From: Cupriavidus basilensis OR16
GTDB taxonomy: Bacteria > Pseudomonadota > Gammaproteobacteria > Burkholderiales > Burkholderiaceae
Reading direction: 5' to 3'
Assembly (NCBI RefSeq): GCF_000243095.1
Contig: NZ_AHJE01000121.1
Location: 1-37,376 of the forward strand
DNA: 37,376 bases
Part shown: positions 24,948-32,641 of the stretch, piece after piece
Layout of the letters: each line of letters begins with the position of its first letter
How positions within the stretch are numbered: position 1 is the stretch's first letter
Notes under the pieces: model-generated
What the model saw: only the letters and a program-made list of their open reading frames with translations
Database searches by the model: none
What the model was told of the DNA's origin: nothing
Position numbers and translations under genes: made by a program

Positions 24948-25193
24948 ATGTTTCAGCTATCCAGCGGCACCGCGGCGCAGACCCGCAGCACGCAGGTCGT
25001 GCGGGACGTGCATGCGTTTGCCGGCCATATCGCCTGCGACGCGGCTTCCGGATCGGAAATCGTCGTGCCGCTGATCGCCGCTGACGGCACGCTCTTCGGC
25101 GTGTGGGACGTTGCCCGCTTCGATGACGAAGACGCGGCAGGCATGGAGGCGCTGTGCCGGGTGTTTGTGGAGATGGGCTGGACGCAGCCCTAG
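24948..25193 (+). pseudogene. Free methionine-(R)-sulfoxide reductase (GAF-type fRMsr) relic
   Basis: The 81-residue ORF contains the most conserved part of the fRMsr GAF domain, VRDVHAFAGHIACDAASG then SEIVVPLIAADG, followed by LFGVWDV and ARFDDEDAAGMEALC. A functional fRMsr is about 160 residues. The N-terminal half, including the usual first active-site cysteines, is missing, and several residues between GVWDV and ARFDDED (normally DSP-x-L or similar) have been lost. The ATG at 24948 is therefore only the first available start. The family reduces free methionine-R-sulfoxide in the cytoplasm. It is notable that it lies 2 kb from a complete protein-methionine-sulfoxide repair operon. Confidence 0.75.
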
Positions 25194-25207
25194 GCAGTGG
25201 ATTGCGC

Positions 25208-25651
25208 TTATTTCGGCGCCGCCGGTACGAGCCCGTAGCGGGACATGACCGCAACCAGCGCTGCGCGGTCGGGTGGCGCGCCGGCATTGACGACATCGGC
25301 GACGTCGCGGAAGTACTGGGCCCCGATGTCCGGCGTGAGAACAACCAGTGCGCGAACCGCGTCGCCGTGCGGGTTGCTGAACTGATGCACCGATCCGCGC
25401 GGGGTATGCATCCACTCTCCCGGCGCCAGGTCTCGGGACACCCCGTCGACAGCGTACCGAAGCCTGCCCTCCAGCACATAGACGCACTCTTCGTTGTGCG
25501 TGTGGCTGTGCGCGGGCGGCACCTGCGCGCCGGGTGGCACCGTCAATTCGAATACCCCCATCCCACCCGTCGCGGCACCGTCGATCAGGTACTGGATGTG
25601 CAACTGACCCAGCCGGATTGATTCGCCCGAAGTCCCGCCATCATGCGCCAT
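25208..25651 (-). CDS. Cupin-domain protein
   Basis: This 147-residue single-domain cupin has motif 1 HSHTHNEECVYVLEGRLRY, with the His/His/Glu metal ligands, and motif 2 PGEWMHTPRGSVHQFSNP, with the fourth His ligand. Members of this branch are small metal-dependent isomerases, dioxygenases or sensory proteins; the reaction is not identifiable. The C-terminal 50 residues (YFRDVADVVNAGAPPDRAAL) form a helical tail seen in several cupins that bind quercetin-like or organic-acid ligands. It is divergent from the frameshifted HcaT-like transporter. It is convergent with the fRMsr relic, 14 nt apart. Confidence 0.88.
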   Translation of the reverse strand: MAHDGGTSGESIRLGQLHIQYLIDGAATGGMGVFELTVPPGAQVPPAHSHTHNEECVYVLEGRLRYAVDGVSRDLAPGEWMHTPRGSVHQFSNPHGDAVRALVVLTPDIGAQYFRDVADVVNAGAPPDRAALVAVMSRYGLVPAAPK

Positions 25652-25791
25652 GTTCAGTCTCCCGCCGATTAAGTGAATCGTTCGCCCGTGCCGCTGTTGA
25701 GATTCTAGGTCAGCGGGGATGCTTGCGACAGGGCCATCGGCGAACGGGAGGCGGGCGGCGGAATGGCTTGCCCCGCGCCCGCCCTGGCGCG

Positions 25792-27026
25792 ATGATGCAC
25801 GCTGCGCATTCCCCCGACCTATCGCAGTTTTCTCTCCAAGCCACCCGGCATTTACCCGTGACCGCCCACGCCCACGCCTCCCGGAACGCCATCGCGTCGT
25901 TCTATCTCTACTACGTCGCGCTGTACGCCCCGGTTGCGATCACCATCAGCTTCTTCCCCCTCTGGATCCGCGCCCAGGGCCTGAGCGAGCAGCAGACCGG
26001 GATGGTGCTGGCGCTGGGCGCCGCGCTGGCGGTGCTGGTCAATCCGGCCGTGGGCGCCATGGCGGACCAGTACCGCAGCCGCAAGGTGATCCTGCTCGCG
26101 CTGGTGGCCGGCTCCGCGCTGAGCGCCGGGCTGTTGTTCAGCGCCAAGGGCTTCATCGGCGTGCTGCTGGTCTTCCTGGCCACCAAGGCCTGCTCGGCGG
26201 GCCTGATACCGCTGAGCGAATCGATGGCGCTGGCCGGGATGCCGCGCTATGGCTTTGACTTTGGCCGCTTGCGCAGCGCCGGGTCGATGTCGGTGGTGGC
26301 CATGTCGATCGTGCTTGGCTGGCTGGTGGATCGCGCGGGGACCGAGGTGATCGCGATCGTGTTCGTGGTGGCGTACCTGGCGCAGGGCCTGCTGGCGCTG
26401 GCGCTGCCCAACGACACGGTGACGGCGCGCCATGCGGTGAAAGCGCCGCTGCTGCAGGTGCTGCAACTGCCCGGCTTCTCGCCAGCGCTGCGATGTCGCA
26501 AGCGTGCCACGGCTTCTTCTACAGCTACAGCGCGCTGTACTGGAAGAACTTGGGGTTCTCGGCATCGACCATCGGCTACCTGTGGGCGCTGGGCGTGATC
26601 GCGGAGATCACGGCGTTCACCTTCGGCTCGCGGCTGCTGGCGCGGGTGTCGGCGCCGGCGCTGATCGCGCTGGCCTGCGCGGCGGGCATCCTGCGCTGGT
26701 CGATGATCGGCCTGGCCGAGAGCGCCGGGGTGGCCATGCTGGCGCAACTGCTGCAGGGCGCCACGCTAGGCTTCACACAACTGGGCGCGGCGCAGTACAT
26801 CCGCACCCGGGTGCCGGCGCAGGTCATCTCCAGCGGCACGGGCCTCTACTCGGCCTGCGCCGGCTTGCTGACCGCGGCCTGCGTGTTCCTGGGCAGCTAC
26901 CTGTTTGCCAGCGTGGGCGGCCGCGCCTTCCTGCTCACGGCCGCGCTTTGCGGCGCGGGCCTTGCGGCGGCGCTTGCCTTGCAGGTGCATGAGGCACGCC
27001 AGGCGCGCGTGCCTAGCGCGGGTTAA
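25792..27026 (+). pseudogene. MFS transporter of the HcaT (3-phenylpropionate) type, frameshifted
   Basis: The N-terminal half (SFYLYYVALYAPVAI and ITISFFPLWIRAQGLSE, ADQYRSRKVILLAL) and the C-terminal half (LSQACHGFFYSYSALYW-like, NLGFSASTIGYLWALGV) are good matches to the MFS_1-like/HcaT branch, but they lie in different frames. The change occurs at about 26487-26493. Inserting one base restores LPGFSPALAMSQACHGFFYS, so this is a one-base deletion or a sequencing error. Together the halves would give about 12 helices and 411 residues. The start is uncertain: ATG at 25792 or 25795, or GTG at 25858 just before the first helix. The predicted role was proton-coupled uptake of an aromatic or other organic acid. 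Confidence 0.75.
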
Positions 27027-27044
27027 GGCGGTTGCTTACCGGCC

Positions 27045-27590
27045 CTATTTGATGCCGCGCCAGACCTTGGCCAGGATCGTCTGCAGCGTCTGGCAATCCT
27101 CGTCGTTCAACTCGCGGGTGAGGTGGGCGCAGGCGCGCCAGAAGGACGGCAGCGCCTGGTCGAGAATCTCGCGGCCCTTGTCGGTCAGCACCAGCTCCAG
27201 GCTACGCCGGTCGTCCTTGCGATGCTCCCGCGCGAGCAGTTCGCGCGTCTCCAGCCAGTCCAGCAGCCCGGTTGCCGAGGAGCGAGTCACGCCGCAGTAA
27301 TCGGCGATGACCGACGGCGTCAGCGGGCCAAGGTCCAGCATGCCGCGCTCGTCCAGTGAGAACAGGATCAGCACGTGCAGCTTGTTCTCGGTGATGCCGT
27401 GCTCGCGCAGCCCGGCGTTGACCCCACTCATGACGTCATCGCTGAGCCACAGCAGCATCAGCCCGGCCGCGGCCTTCTTGCGGCTGGTGCCACGCTCCGC
27501 AGTGGCGGCGAGCAGCTTCAGGTGCGGCGCGATGGCTTGCTCTGCGCTGGCGGGCTCGATAGGTTCGGTGGGTTCGGTCTTGGTGGTCAT
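27045..27590 (-). CDS. MarR-family transcriptional regulator
   Basis: The product has 181 residues. A Thr/Glu/Pro-rich N-terminal tail of about 25 residues precedes a winged helix: HVLILFSLDE, SVIADYCGVTRSSATGLLDW (recognition helix), and the wing with REHRKDDRRSLELVLTDKGREIL. MarR dimers bind palindromic DNA and release it on contact with phenolics or oxidants. An inverted repeat lies 26-62 bp upstream of its ATG, and a related motif lies in the promoter of the neighbouring VOC gene, so it probably represses both. The ATG at 27588-27590 lacks a clear ribosome site; the much longer open frame upstream is not coding. Confidence 0.88.
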   Translation of the reverse strand: MTTKTEPTEPIEPASAEQAIAPHLKLLAATAERGTSRKKAAAGLMLLWLSDDVMSGVNAGLREHGITENKLHVLILFSLDERGMLDLGPLTPSVIADYCGVTRSSATGLLDWLETRELLAREHRKDDRRSLELVLTDKGREILDQALPSFWRACAHLTRELNDEDCQTLQTILAKVWRGIK

Positions 27591-27615
27591 CGGGTTGGGT
27601 GCTGGCTTCGGCTGC

Positions 27616-27652
27616 CTGATACGGCTAGCATATAGTGCGATTATCGTATCAG
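27616..27652. promoter_or_regulatory. Candidate MarR operator and promoter of marR
   Basis: CTGATACG (27616-27623) and CGTATCAG (27645-27652) form perfect inverted arms 21 bp apart. Inside lie a minus-strand GATAAT -10 (27640-27645) and the motif CATATAGTGCG (27629-27639). The latter matches CATATAATACG in the VOC promoter at 9 of 11 positions. Confidence 0.55.
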
Positions 27653-27673
27653 ACTTGCCGTGCGGCGTGACAC

Positions 27674-28153
27674 TCAGCTTTGCGTCGCCGGCGTGGCGCC
27701 AGCCGCGGCGCGTTGCTCTGCAAACAGCCGGTCGCTGCGCTTGCAGCGGCAGCGGCCGATCTGGTGCAGCTCGATCATGTTGCCGGCCGGGTCGTGCATG
27801 AATAGTTGCTTCAGCTCGGGCGCCGCGACGTTCTCCTGCTTCCAGAAATCCACGCCCAAGCGCAGCAGCTCCGCCTCCGTGGCGAGGATATCGCGCACGG
27901 CCAGCGCCACGTGATTGCCGACCGGATCGCGGCCTGGGCCTTGCGCATAGGGCGAGACGCCGTCGCTGCCCAGCAAGTGGATCTGGCAATCGTTGCCCAT
28001 GTCGAGGAAATAGCCGGGCACGCCGGGAATGTTCCAGCGGCCGGTGTCGGTGTCGAGGCCCAGTACGTCGCCGTAGAAGGCGCCCATGGCTTCGACCTTG
28101 TCGAGAGGCATGCGGACTGCGTGATGGTGAAGTTCGAGAATTTTGATAGCCAT
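27674..28153 (-). CDS. VOC-family (glyoxalase/dioxygenase fold) protein
   Basis: The product has 159 residues. Vicinal oxygen chelate features are LHHHAVRMPLDKVEAMGAFY at the start, with a His ligand in the first strand, a central GNHVALAV with another His, and PAGNMIELHQIG with the Glu ligand and a final strand. Such enzymes use a divalent metal for lactoylglutathione isomerisation, ring cleavage or antibiotic binding. The closest unit cannot be chosen from motifs alone. The ATG at 28151-28153 has AAGGAG 8 nt upstream; the longer frame to 28237 crosses the promoter. It is followed by marR on the same strand and is probably controlled by it. The C-terminal roughly 30 residues are a Ala/Arg-rich tail. 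Confidence 0.87.
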   Translation of the reverse strand: MAIKILELHHHAVRMPLDKVEAMGAFYGDVLGLDTDTGRWNIPGVPGYFLDMGNDCQIHLLGSDGVSPYAQGPGRDPVGNHVALAVRDILATEAELLRLGVDFWKQENVAAPELKQLFMHDPAGNMIELHQIGRCRCKRSDRLFAEQRAAAGATPATQS

Positions 28154-28239
28154 GTCTGGCTCCTTTCCTTTGGATGTGAGGTGGCGTGAAGCGGCGCTGC
28201 CGGGATTGATGCGATCGGTACGGTGCGTCGTCATCACAT

Positions 28240-28267
28240 ATAATACGTCACACTAACTATCTGTCAA
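28240..28267 (-). promoter_or_regulatory. Strong sigma-70 promoter of the VOC gene with overlapping operator motif
   Basis: On the minus strand TTGACA (28262-28267) is separated by 16 bp from TATTAT (28240-28245). The motif CATATAATACG (28237-28247, plus strand) overlaps the -10 and recurs in the marR promoter, consistent with repression by MarR. Confidence 0.7.
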
Positions 28268-28288
28268 GCAAATCAAATTGGGGCATGA

Positions 28289-28705
28289 TTTAAGAGCACC
28301 GCCACGCTGCGTGCGCTGATCCGCGAGCATCGCTTCATTTCGTTGTTTCGTGCCTGCGCCGAATTGCTGGCGAGCGAAAAAGCCAGCCGCCTGGCGGCGA
28401 TGGAGCGAGCCGACAAGAGCATCGACGAGTTGCTCGCCAGCCTTCGCGGCAGGTTTCACAGCCAGCGGCAAAGAGCGATCGATGAGGAGTTGTTCGACGT
28501 GACGGCAGGATACGAGGCCTTGTCGAAGGAGAGTCCTGCTCAAGGCGTTAAGGACGAGGGGCTGCTATCCGACACCGTTGAACCGGCACCAAACGCCGTC
28601 TGCACCAGTCCAGATCCAGACCTACTGGATCTGATCCTTGCTGACGAACGCGGCAAAGAGGCCGCCCAGCATCTACGCCAAGAAAAGATGATATGGCAGG
28701 CTTAG
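28289..28705 (+). pseudogene. Fragment of alternative F-type ATPase gamma subunit fused to unrelated sequence
   Basis: The open frame begins after a stop at 28286-28288. Its first part (STATLRALIREHRFISLFRA, then ASRLAAMERADKSIDELL, and IDEELFDVTAGYEAL) matches the C-terminal helix of the gamma subunit of alternative (N-type) F1Fo-ATPases. The first roughly 200 residues of that subunit and every other ATPase gene are absent. The following roughly 55 residues (SPDPDLLDLILADERGKEAA and onward to EKMIWQA) are not recognised. They may be the C-terminus of a gene paired with the nucleotidyltransferase that overlaps it by 13 nt. The only start in frame is a TTG at 28343 without a ribosome site. Thus it looks like a deletion junction joining two gene ends. 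Confidence 0.6.
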
Positions 28706-29222
28706 TCCCGCAGGAGCCGCAGTCCGCCGCCGCGTACGATGATTGCACTACCGCTGCAGTGAAATCGGTCTTGGTCGATATCGGCCAGATCCTTGGCACC
28801 ATCCAAGGCAAGTCCGCGGTCATCGGCGGGGCAGTGCCTTGGCCGCTTCTCGACAACGACGAAATGCGCCACGTCGGCACGATTGACGTGGACCTGAGCC
28901 TGGTTGCCGAGGCGCTTGCCGATAACGAGTACGCGACGCTCGTTGAAGCGCTGATGGAACAGGGGTACGTTCAGCGTGAGGGGCTTAGACGTTTCCAACT
29001 CGCTCGCGAGGTTCCTGCGCGGGACGGCGGCCCCGCCATCGACGTCGTCGTTGATTTCCTGATGCCGCGGCATGCCGAGATCGAAAAGAACATCCCGCGA
29101 CCTCGGTGAGGCAGTTCGTTGCGGACACGCAGGTCTTGGGCGACCGCAGCCCGGAGCAATGGCAACAGGACACCTTCGGGCAGATCGACGCGCTTCTTCG
29201 TGATTTGAAGCTGCGCGAATAG
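28693..29222 (+). pseudogene. AbiEii-like nucleotidyltransferase, degraded
   Basis: The first 136 codons hold nucleotidyltransferase features: VIGGAVPWPLL (GG motif), VGTIDVDLSL with two catalytic Asp residues, and AIDVVVDFLMP with the third. The frame closes at 29109 after KNIPRPR. Overlapping it, a frame from 29106 (VRQFVADTQVLGDRSPEQW to LRDLKLRE, stop 29222) looks like the genuine C-terminal end of the same protein. AbiEii-type proteins are about 250-300 residues, so an internal stretch of 100 or so residues has gone, together with the frame. The family acts as the toxin in type IV toxin-antitoxin pairs or in RNA/protein nucleotidylation. The upstream overlapping ORF may be what remains of its partner. 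Confidence 0.6.
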
Positions 29223-29255
29223 CGCGTTGACCGAGCGCCGCGATGCCGTTGCCTA

Positions 29256-29984
29256 TCAATCGCCCCCATCCTTCTCCGCCCAAGCCCTATACCGAGCCTT
29301 ATTCTCGTCATTGGGCGGATAAAGCCCAGGCAACGGCGTGCCCCGCTCAACCTCACCCATGATCCACTCTTCAAGCCGCTCCTGCTCCACCGAGGCGGCA
29401 ATCACATCATCGAGCAGCGCCGCCGGAATCAGCACCGCGCCGTCCTGGTCCACCACGATGATGTCGTTCGGAAACACCGCGCCCCCGCCGCAGTCGATCG
29501 GTTCCTGCCATCCCACGAAGGTCAGCCCCGCCACCGACGGCGGCGCCGCGGTTCCCTGGCACCAGACCGGCAAGCCGGTGCCAAGCACGCCAGCCACATC
29601 GCGCACCACGCCGTCGGTCACCAGCCCCGCCACGCCGCGCTTGCGCATCCGCGCGCACAGGATGTCGCCGAAGATGCCCGCATCGGTCACGCCCATGGCG
29701 CCAACCACGGCGATGCAGCCGGCGGGCATCGCTTCAATGGCGGCACGCGTGGAGATCGGCGAGGCCCATGAGGCGGGCGTAGCGAGATCCTCGCGGGCGG
29801 GAACGAAGCGCAGCGTGAACGCGCGGCCGACAAGCCGTGGCTGCCCAGCGGCGAGCGGGCGCGTGCCGCGCAGCCACACATTGCGCAGCCCATGCTTGAG
29901 CAGCACCGTGGTCAGCGTTGCCGTCGAGACGGCGCGCAGTGCCTGGACGACCTTATCGTCCAGCGCGAGAGGATCGACGCTCAT
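29256..29984 (-). CDS. RraA-family protein (4-hydroxy-4-methyl-2-oxoglutarate aldolase / oxaloacetate decarboxylase-like)
   Basis: The product has 242 residues. The RraA fold is indicated by LVGRAFTLRFVP, the AVVGAMGVTDAGIFGDILC loop and GVAGLVTDGVVRDVAGV, which contains the RD pair that binds Mg2+ and the oxo-acid carboxylate. In catabolic operons such proteins cleave 4-hydroxy-2-oxo acids or decarboxylate oxaloacetate; true RNase E regulators are shorter (about 160 residues). Here it is the last gene of an operon with an enolase-superfamily dehydratase and a Bug binding protein. That suggests it handles a downstream keto-acid from a sugar or dicarboxylic acid (inference). AGGA lies before the ATG. 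Confidence 0.88.
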   Translation of the reverse strand: MSVDPLALDDKVVQALRAVSTATLTTVLLKHGLRNVWLRGTRPLAAGQPRLVGRAFTLRFVPAREDLATPASWASPISTRAAIEAMPAGCIAVVGAMGVTDAGIFGDILCARMRKRGVAGLVTDGVVRDVAGVLGTGLPVWCQGTAAPPSVAGLTFVGWQEPIDCGGGAVFPNDIIVVDQDGAVLIPAALLDDVIAASVEQERLEEWIMGEVERGTPLPGLYPPNDENKARYRAWAEKDGGD

Positions 29985-30008
29985 GTGGATTCCTGGGTGG
30001 AAATGGGT

Positions 30009-30365
30009 TCAGATACTGGCGATCAGGCCACCGTCGATGCGGATGGCCGATCCTGTAATGTAGCTCGCGCGCTGGCTGGCAAGGAAGGTGACGGCATCGG
30101 CGTACTCCTCGGGCGTTCCATAGCGCCCGAGCGGGATTGACGCCGTGCGGTCCGCGGTGACCGCGTCCACCGGCCGTCCCTCCCGCCGGGCTCTGGCTTC
30201 GTCGAGAAAACGAATACGGTCGGTGGCGATGCGCCCCGGGATCACGATGTTGGCGGTGATGCCAACGCGCGCGCCTTGCGCAGCCAGCGCCCGCGAGATC
30301 GCGCCGCCAAGGCCGCCGCCGCCGCCCAGCACCAGCGCGGTCCTCCCTTCCAGTTCCAGATGCAT
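30009..30365 (-). pseudogene. Short-chain dehydrogenase/reductase with in-frame internal deletion
   Basis: The 118-residue ORF starts like an SDR (LEGRTALVLGGGGGLGGAIS, the Gly-rich NAD(P) loop) and ends like one (GITANIVIPGRIATDRI, ASYITGSAIRIDGGLIASI). About 130-140 residues in between are missing, including the NNAG strand and the catalytic Ser and Tyr-x3-Lys. The join lies near codon 34-35 (about 30262) and keeps the frame. The product cannot be catalytically active, although a small folded remnant may be made. It lies between the Bug protein and the RraA-like gene; the intact enzyme would have oxidised a hydroxyl intermediate of this pathway. Confidence 0.8.
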
Positions 30366-30371
30366 GGGTGC

Positions 30372-31352
30372 TTACCCCTGCGCCGTGATTTTCTTGTCCT
30401 TGATCAGCTTGGCCCACTTGGCCCGCTCGATGCGCATGAACTCCGCGAACCGCTCCGGTGAGCCGCCGCCATCCTCCGCGCCGAATTCCTCCAGCCGCGC
30501 CGCGACTTCGGGCATGGCGAGCACCTTGTTCACGTCGGCATTGATGCGCGCCACCATCGGCGGCGGCAGCCCGGCGGGCCCGACCAAGCCGAACCAGATA
30601 CTCGCGTCGAAACCCGGAAAGCCGGACTCCGCCACGGTGGGCACATTGGGAAAGCTCTTCACGCGCTTGTTGCCCGTCTGCGCAATGGCGATCATCTTCT
30701 CCTCCTTGATGAACGGCGTCGCGGTCGTCATGCCCTCGAAAGCAAACTGCACATGCCCGCCGAGCAGATCGGTAGCCAGCGGCGCCGAGCCCTTGTAAGG
30801 CACGTGCAGCACCGAGATGCCGGAGCGCTGCTCGAACAGCGCCAGGGCCAGATGCTGTGCGGAGCCGGAGCCAGCCGAGCCAAAGGTGACCTGGCTGGGC
30901 GTTTTCCTGGCCAGGTCGATCAGTGCCTGCACCGTCTTGACCGGCTGCGTACGGCTGGCGACCAGCACCTGCGGCGTCTTGCCGACCAGCGCGATTGCCG
31001 TGAAATCCCGCTCGGCCGAATAGTTGAGACGGGCATGCAGGCCGGGCGCGATGCCGAGCGCGTTGATATGGCCCAGCATCAGCGTGTTGCCGTCCGGGGC
31101 CGCCTTGGCCACCTCCGATGCGGCGATCAGGCCGGCGGCGCCGGCCTTGTTGTCCACCACGACCGGCACGCCCCACAGCGCGCCGAGCTTGTTGGTGATG
31201 ATCCGGGCGATCACATCCGTGCCGCCGCCCGGGGGAAACCCGACCACGACCCGTATCGGGCCTTTGGGCAACACGGGATCGGCGGCAAGCGCGGGCAAGG
31301 CGCCCGCGGCGGCCAGGGTGGCAAGGGCGCGGGCAAAGGCGCGTCGGTCCAT
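30372..31352 (-). CDS. Bug-family tripartite tricarboxylate transporter substrate-binding protein
   Basis: This 326-residue periplasmic protein has a signal peptide (MDRRAFARALATLAAAGALP, cleavage after ALA). The Bug core follows: PIRVVVGFPPGGGTDVIAR, VVVDNKAGAAGLIAASEVAK, GSAGSGSAQHLALALF, VPYKGSAPLATDLLGGHVQF and NVPTVAESGFPGFDA. Such proteins capture carboxylated small molecules. No tctA/tctB membrane genes are nearby, as is normal for the many orphan Bug proteins of Burkholderiaceae. It lies in an operon with a mandelate racemase/muconate lactonizing family enzyme, so its ligand is probably the substrate of that enzyme. It starts 59 nt after the upstream gene. Confidence 0.93.
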   Translation of the reverse strand: MDRRAFARALATLAAAGALPALAADPVLPKGPIRVVVGFPPGGGTDVIARIITNKLGALWGVPVVVDNKAGAAGLIAASEVAKAAPDGNTLMLGHINALGIAPGLHARLNYSAERDFTAIALVGKTPQVLVASRTQPVKTVQALIDLARKTPSQVTFGSAGSGSAQHLALALFEQRSGISVLHVPYKGSAPLATDLLGGHVQFAFEGMTTATPFIKEEKMIAIAQTGNKRVKSFPNVPTVAESGFPGFDASIWFGLVGPAGLPPPMVARINADVNKVLAMPEVAARLEEFGAEDGGGSPERFAEFMRIERAKWAKLIKDKKITAQG

Positions 31353-31411
31353 GATGGTTGTCTCCGTGTTTTTATGTTTTCAGTGCCGTGCTGCGGGAGT
31401 ATGCGTGCCGC

Positions 31412-32536
31412 TCAGGACGTGGTCGTCCACGCGCCATACTTCGCCACCTGCTTCTCATCGAAGCCAAAGCCCAGCCCCGGCGTCTGGTGCAGCACGACGC
31501 GGCCGTCCTTGTGCCCGAGCTGCCGGTCGATCAGGCGGCGGAAGTTCAGCACCTGGTCGTCCCAGAAGAACTCCACATAGCGCGCATTCGGCGTTGCCGC
31601 CACCAGCGGCGCGTGCACATCGTGGAACCAGTGCGGACACACCTGCACGCCATAGCCGGCCGCGATGGCCGCGATGCGCTTCCACTCGGTGATGCCGCCA
31701 CAGACCGCCGCGTCCGTCTGCAGGATGGCGGCGCCGCCCATGTCGAGCAGCTGCTTGTGATACCAGCGGCCGTAGCCGATCTCCGCGGTGGCCACGGGAA
31801 TGGAAGTCAGCCTGGCCAGGCGCGCGTGGCTTTCGATATCGTCCGGGCCAAACGGCTCTTCGATAAAGTACGGGCGGTATGGCTCGATGCGGCTGAGATA
31901 CTGCATCGCCTGCACCGTGTCGACCCAGCCGTTGTTGCAATCCAGCATCAGCTCCACGTCCGGCCCGATGGCTTCGCGCGCGGCCTTCACGCGGGATTCC
32001 TCGCCCTTGGGATCCCAGCGCCCGGTCTTCATCTTGACCGCCTTGAAGCCAAGCGCGACATAGCTGGCCATCTCCTCGCCGACCATCGCGGCGGTCTTGC
32101 CTTCGACGTAGTAGCCGCCGCTTGCGTACGCGGGCACCGTGTCCAGCTCGACCGCACCCAGGTATTTGTGCAGCGGCAGGCCGACTGCCTTGGCGTTCAG
32201 GTCCCACAGCGCGATGTCCAGCGCGCTGATGGCGCGCATGACGGTACCCATGCGGCCCTGCAGCAGCGCCTCCTGGTACATCCGCTGCCACAGCCCTTCC
32301 ACGCCGAGCGATTCCTTGCCGATCAGCACGGCCCCGAGCAACTGCTCCACCGCCACCCGGAACAGCTCGCCGCCGGCGCTGCCCACATAGCAAAAGCCGA
32401 TGCCTTCCACGCCATCCACGGACCGCACTTTCACCAGGCCATAGTGGCGCTCGGTCACGGTGCGGTTGGAGAACGAGGTCACGTGGTCAAGCGGTACGCG
32501 GGCGACGCAAACTTCGATGGATTGGATGATCGGCAT
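31412..32536 (-). CDS. Mandelate racemase/muconate lactonizing enzyme family dehydratase
   Basis: This 374-residue member of the enolase superfamily has the complete set of acid-base and Mg2+ residues. K168 and K170 lie in KAVKMKTGR. The metal ligands are D199 (LMLDCNNGW), E226 (FIEEPFGPDD) and E252 (ATAEIGYGRW). D275 lies in LQTDAAVCGG, and His302/305 in CPHWFHDVHAP forms the His-Asp dyad of the mandelate racemase subgroup. Such enzymes dehydrate or racemise sugar acids or hydroxy acids. I chose the ATG at 32534-32536, with GAGAGAG before it; the longer frame overlaps the divergent lysR gene. It heads the operon with the Bug, SDR and RraA-like genes, and is probably controlled by that LysR. 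Substrate is not identifiable from motifs. Confidence 0.92.
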   Translation of the reverse strand: MPIIQSIEVCVARVPLDHVTSFSNRTVTERHYGLVKVRSVDGVEGIGFCYVGSAGGELFRVAVEQLLGAVLIGKESLGVEGLWQRMYQEALLQGRMGTVMRAISALDIALWDLNAKAVGLPLHKYLGAVELDTVPAYASGGYYVEGKTAAMVGEEMASYVALGFKAVKMKTGRWDPKGEESRVKAAREAIGPDVELMLDCNNGWVDTVQAMQYLSRIEPYRPYFIEEPFGPDDIESHARLARLTSIPVATAEIGYGRWYHKQLLDMGGAAILQTDAAVCGGITEWKRIAAIAAGYGVQVCPHWFHDVHAPLVAATPNARYVEFFWDDQVLNFRRLIDRQLGHKDGRVVLHQTPGLGFGFDEKQVAKYGAWTTTS

Positions 32537-32623
32537 ACAAGTCTCTCTCGGGTGTGTTGGGTAAGTGCACGTAGTGTTGCGCACTCTAATCAACCAGAAA
32601 AGCGCCGCCAGGATGTTACTGAA

Positions 32624-32638
32624 CACGTAAAATACGTG
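32624..32638. promoter_or_regulatory. Inverted repeat at the lysR start
   Basis: CACGTAAAATACGTG has perfect 6-bp arms with a 3-bp spacer and ends 3 nt before the lysR ATG. It replaces any Shine-Dalgarno there. Binding would block lysR transcription or translation start, so autorepression is likely; the divergent catabolic operon starts 88 bp away. Confidence 0.55.
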
Positions 32639-32641
32639 CTT

